Source of the DNA: Methyloceanibacter sp.
GTDB taxonomy: Bacteria; Pseudomonadota; Alphaproteobacteria; Rhizobiales; Methyloligellaceae
DNA: 9,051 bases
Reading direction: 5' to 3'
NCBI GenBank assembly: GCA_025449615.1
Contig: JANWJA010000074.1
Coordinates: 1-9,051 of the forward strand
The position numbers were made by a program, and so were the translations under genes. Under the pieces are notes generated by a model. The model worked only from the letters and a program-made list of their open reading frames with translations, was not told the DNA's origin and ran no database searches. Below are positions 8,360 through 9,051 of the stretch, in pieces. How positions within the stretch are numbered: the stretch's first letter is position 1; each line of letters opens with the position of its first letter.

Positions 8360-9051
8360 ATGGCAATACTCCCCCCGGGCCGATCCCTGATCTGGCCGGC
8401 GCGTGCGGCTCTCGTCGCCGCCGCTCTCTGCTTGGCTGCCGCCCCTGCCATCGCCGAGGACGCCGCCGCCCCCGCAGCGACCCAAGCGATGTCGGCGGCT
8501 CCGGTCAAAGGCGAGTTCGACGATCAGTGCACCATGGGCCTCGCCTCCGGCCAGACGGTCAAGACCGACTGCTCGGTGAATTGGACCGACACCGACGGAC
8601 ACGTTTATTGCTTCTCGTCAGACGCCTCGAAAGAGGCGTTCCTCAAGGACCCGGCCGGCAACATCCAGAAGGCGAAAGATTTCTTGGCGTCGAAGCAAAC
8701 CGCCAAGGCCGCCGGCGCAAAGGAATTCACCGAGGATGACGTCAACAAGCGGGTCGCGGAGGTGATCGCCGAGCGCTCCAAGGACGGCGCTTTCGTGTTT
8801 CACGATCCCAAGCTCGACACCGATCTCAACCTCGTGTTCGAGCAGATCAAGATCGTGCGCGGCATGGAAGGCTATGGCTGGTTCGCCAATGCCATCTTCC
8901 ACGACAAGGACGTGCCCAAGAAGCAATACGCCATCGATTTCTGGCTTAAGCCCGAGGGCGACAAGCTGACCCTGATGGACATCCGGGTGCAGAAGGGCCC
9001 CAAGCAGGACGGCGATAGCTACTACATGGTGACCCGCATGCCGGTCGCCTG
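8360..9051 (+). CDS. Secreted protein with YHS-like segment, C-terminus cut by window end
   Basis: The open frame runs 230 codons to the window edge without a stop, so the protein is incomplete. It starts with a signal peptide (basic MAILPPGRSLIWPARA, hydrophobic ALVAAALCLAAAPAIA, cleavage likely after Ala32), so the product is exported. Residues 71-98 (C71-SVNWTDTDGHVYC84F, then KEAFLKDP) resemble a YHS domain, a small fold in some metal-linked proteins, though the Y-H-S triad reads Y-C-F. Cys57, Cys71 and Cys84 could bind metal or form a disulfide. A second segment (from about 143, FVFHDPKLDTDLNLVFEQIKIVRGMEGYGWFANAIFHD) is rich in aromatic residues and looks like a separate conserved domain; I cannot name its function. 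I chose ATG at 8360 because the signal peptide follows it. The ribosome-binding site is weak (AAAGAAAG), and a GTG at 8297 is possible but would spoil the signal peptide. Nothing nearby indicates a partner. Confidence 0.8.
   Translation, partial: MAILPPGRSLIWPARAALVAAALCLAAAPAIAEDAAAPAATQAMSAAPVKGEFDDQCTMGLASGQTVKTDCSVNWTDTDGHVYCFSSDASKEAFLKDPAGNIQKAKDFLASKQTAKAAGAKEFTEDDVNKRVAEVIAERSKDGAFVFHDPKLDTDLNLVFEQIKIVRGMEGYGWFANAIFHDKDVPKKQYAIDFWLKPEGDKLTLMDIRVQKGPKQDGDSYYMVTRMPVA

Overview
The window is GC-rich and looks chromosomal, from an alphaproteobacterium. The order Hyphomicrobiales (Rhizobiales) is most likely, judging by protein style, a class A RNase P RNA of alphaproteobacterial type, and a possible EcfG-type stress promoter. 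The genus cannot be read from the sequence.

Layout. (1) Positions 15-3698, minus strand, hold the start of the division and cell-wall (dcw) cluster in the order mraZ, rsmH (mraW), ftsL, ftsI. The genes are tightly packed: mraZ and rsmH overlap by ATGA, and ftsI follows ftsL after 12 bases in the same reading frame. (2) Positions 3699-4136 are a divergent intergenic region. It carries a 10-bp-periodic array of TGGG repeats that fits the MraZ operator, a promoter overlapping that array, and a hairpin plus T-run in the inferred mraZ leader. (3) Positions 4137-5063 (+) encode an exported, probably lipid-anchored alpha/beta hydrolase. (4) Positions 5202-7370 (+) encode the catalase-peroxidase KatG, preceded by a perfect palindrome next to a TATAAT box. 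(5) Positions 7394-7682, minus strand, hold a 56-residue DUF1328 (YtjA-type) membrane protein with its own terminator and a possible EcfG promoter. (6) Positions 7755-8156, minus strand, are the RNase P RNA gene rnpB with a promoter and a terminator. (7) From 8360 (+) to the window edge runs a secreted protein with a YHS-like segment and a second, unassigned conserved-looking region; it is cut off by the end of the window.

Functionally the left third makes the septal peptidoglycan machinery (FtsL, FtsI) together with the 16S rRNA methyltransferase RsmH, under probable autoregulation by MraZ. The right part is a set of independent units: peroxide defence (katG), a stress-type small membrane protein, and housekeeping tRNA processing (rnpB). 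I see no mobile element, CRISPR array, phage gene or clear sign of horizontal transfer. The least routine features are regulatory: the mraZ leader, the katG palindrome and the small-protein promoter. The C-terminal part of the YHS-like protein is also unassigned.
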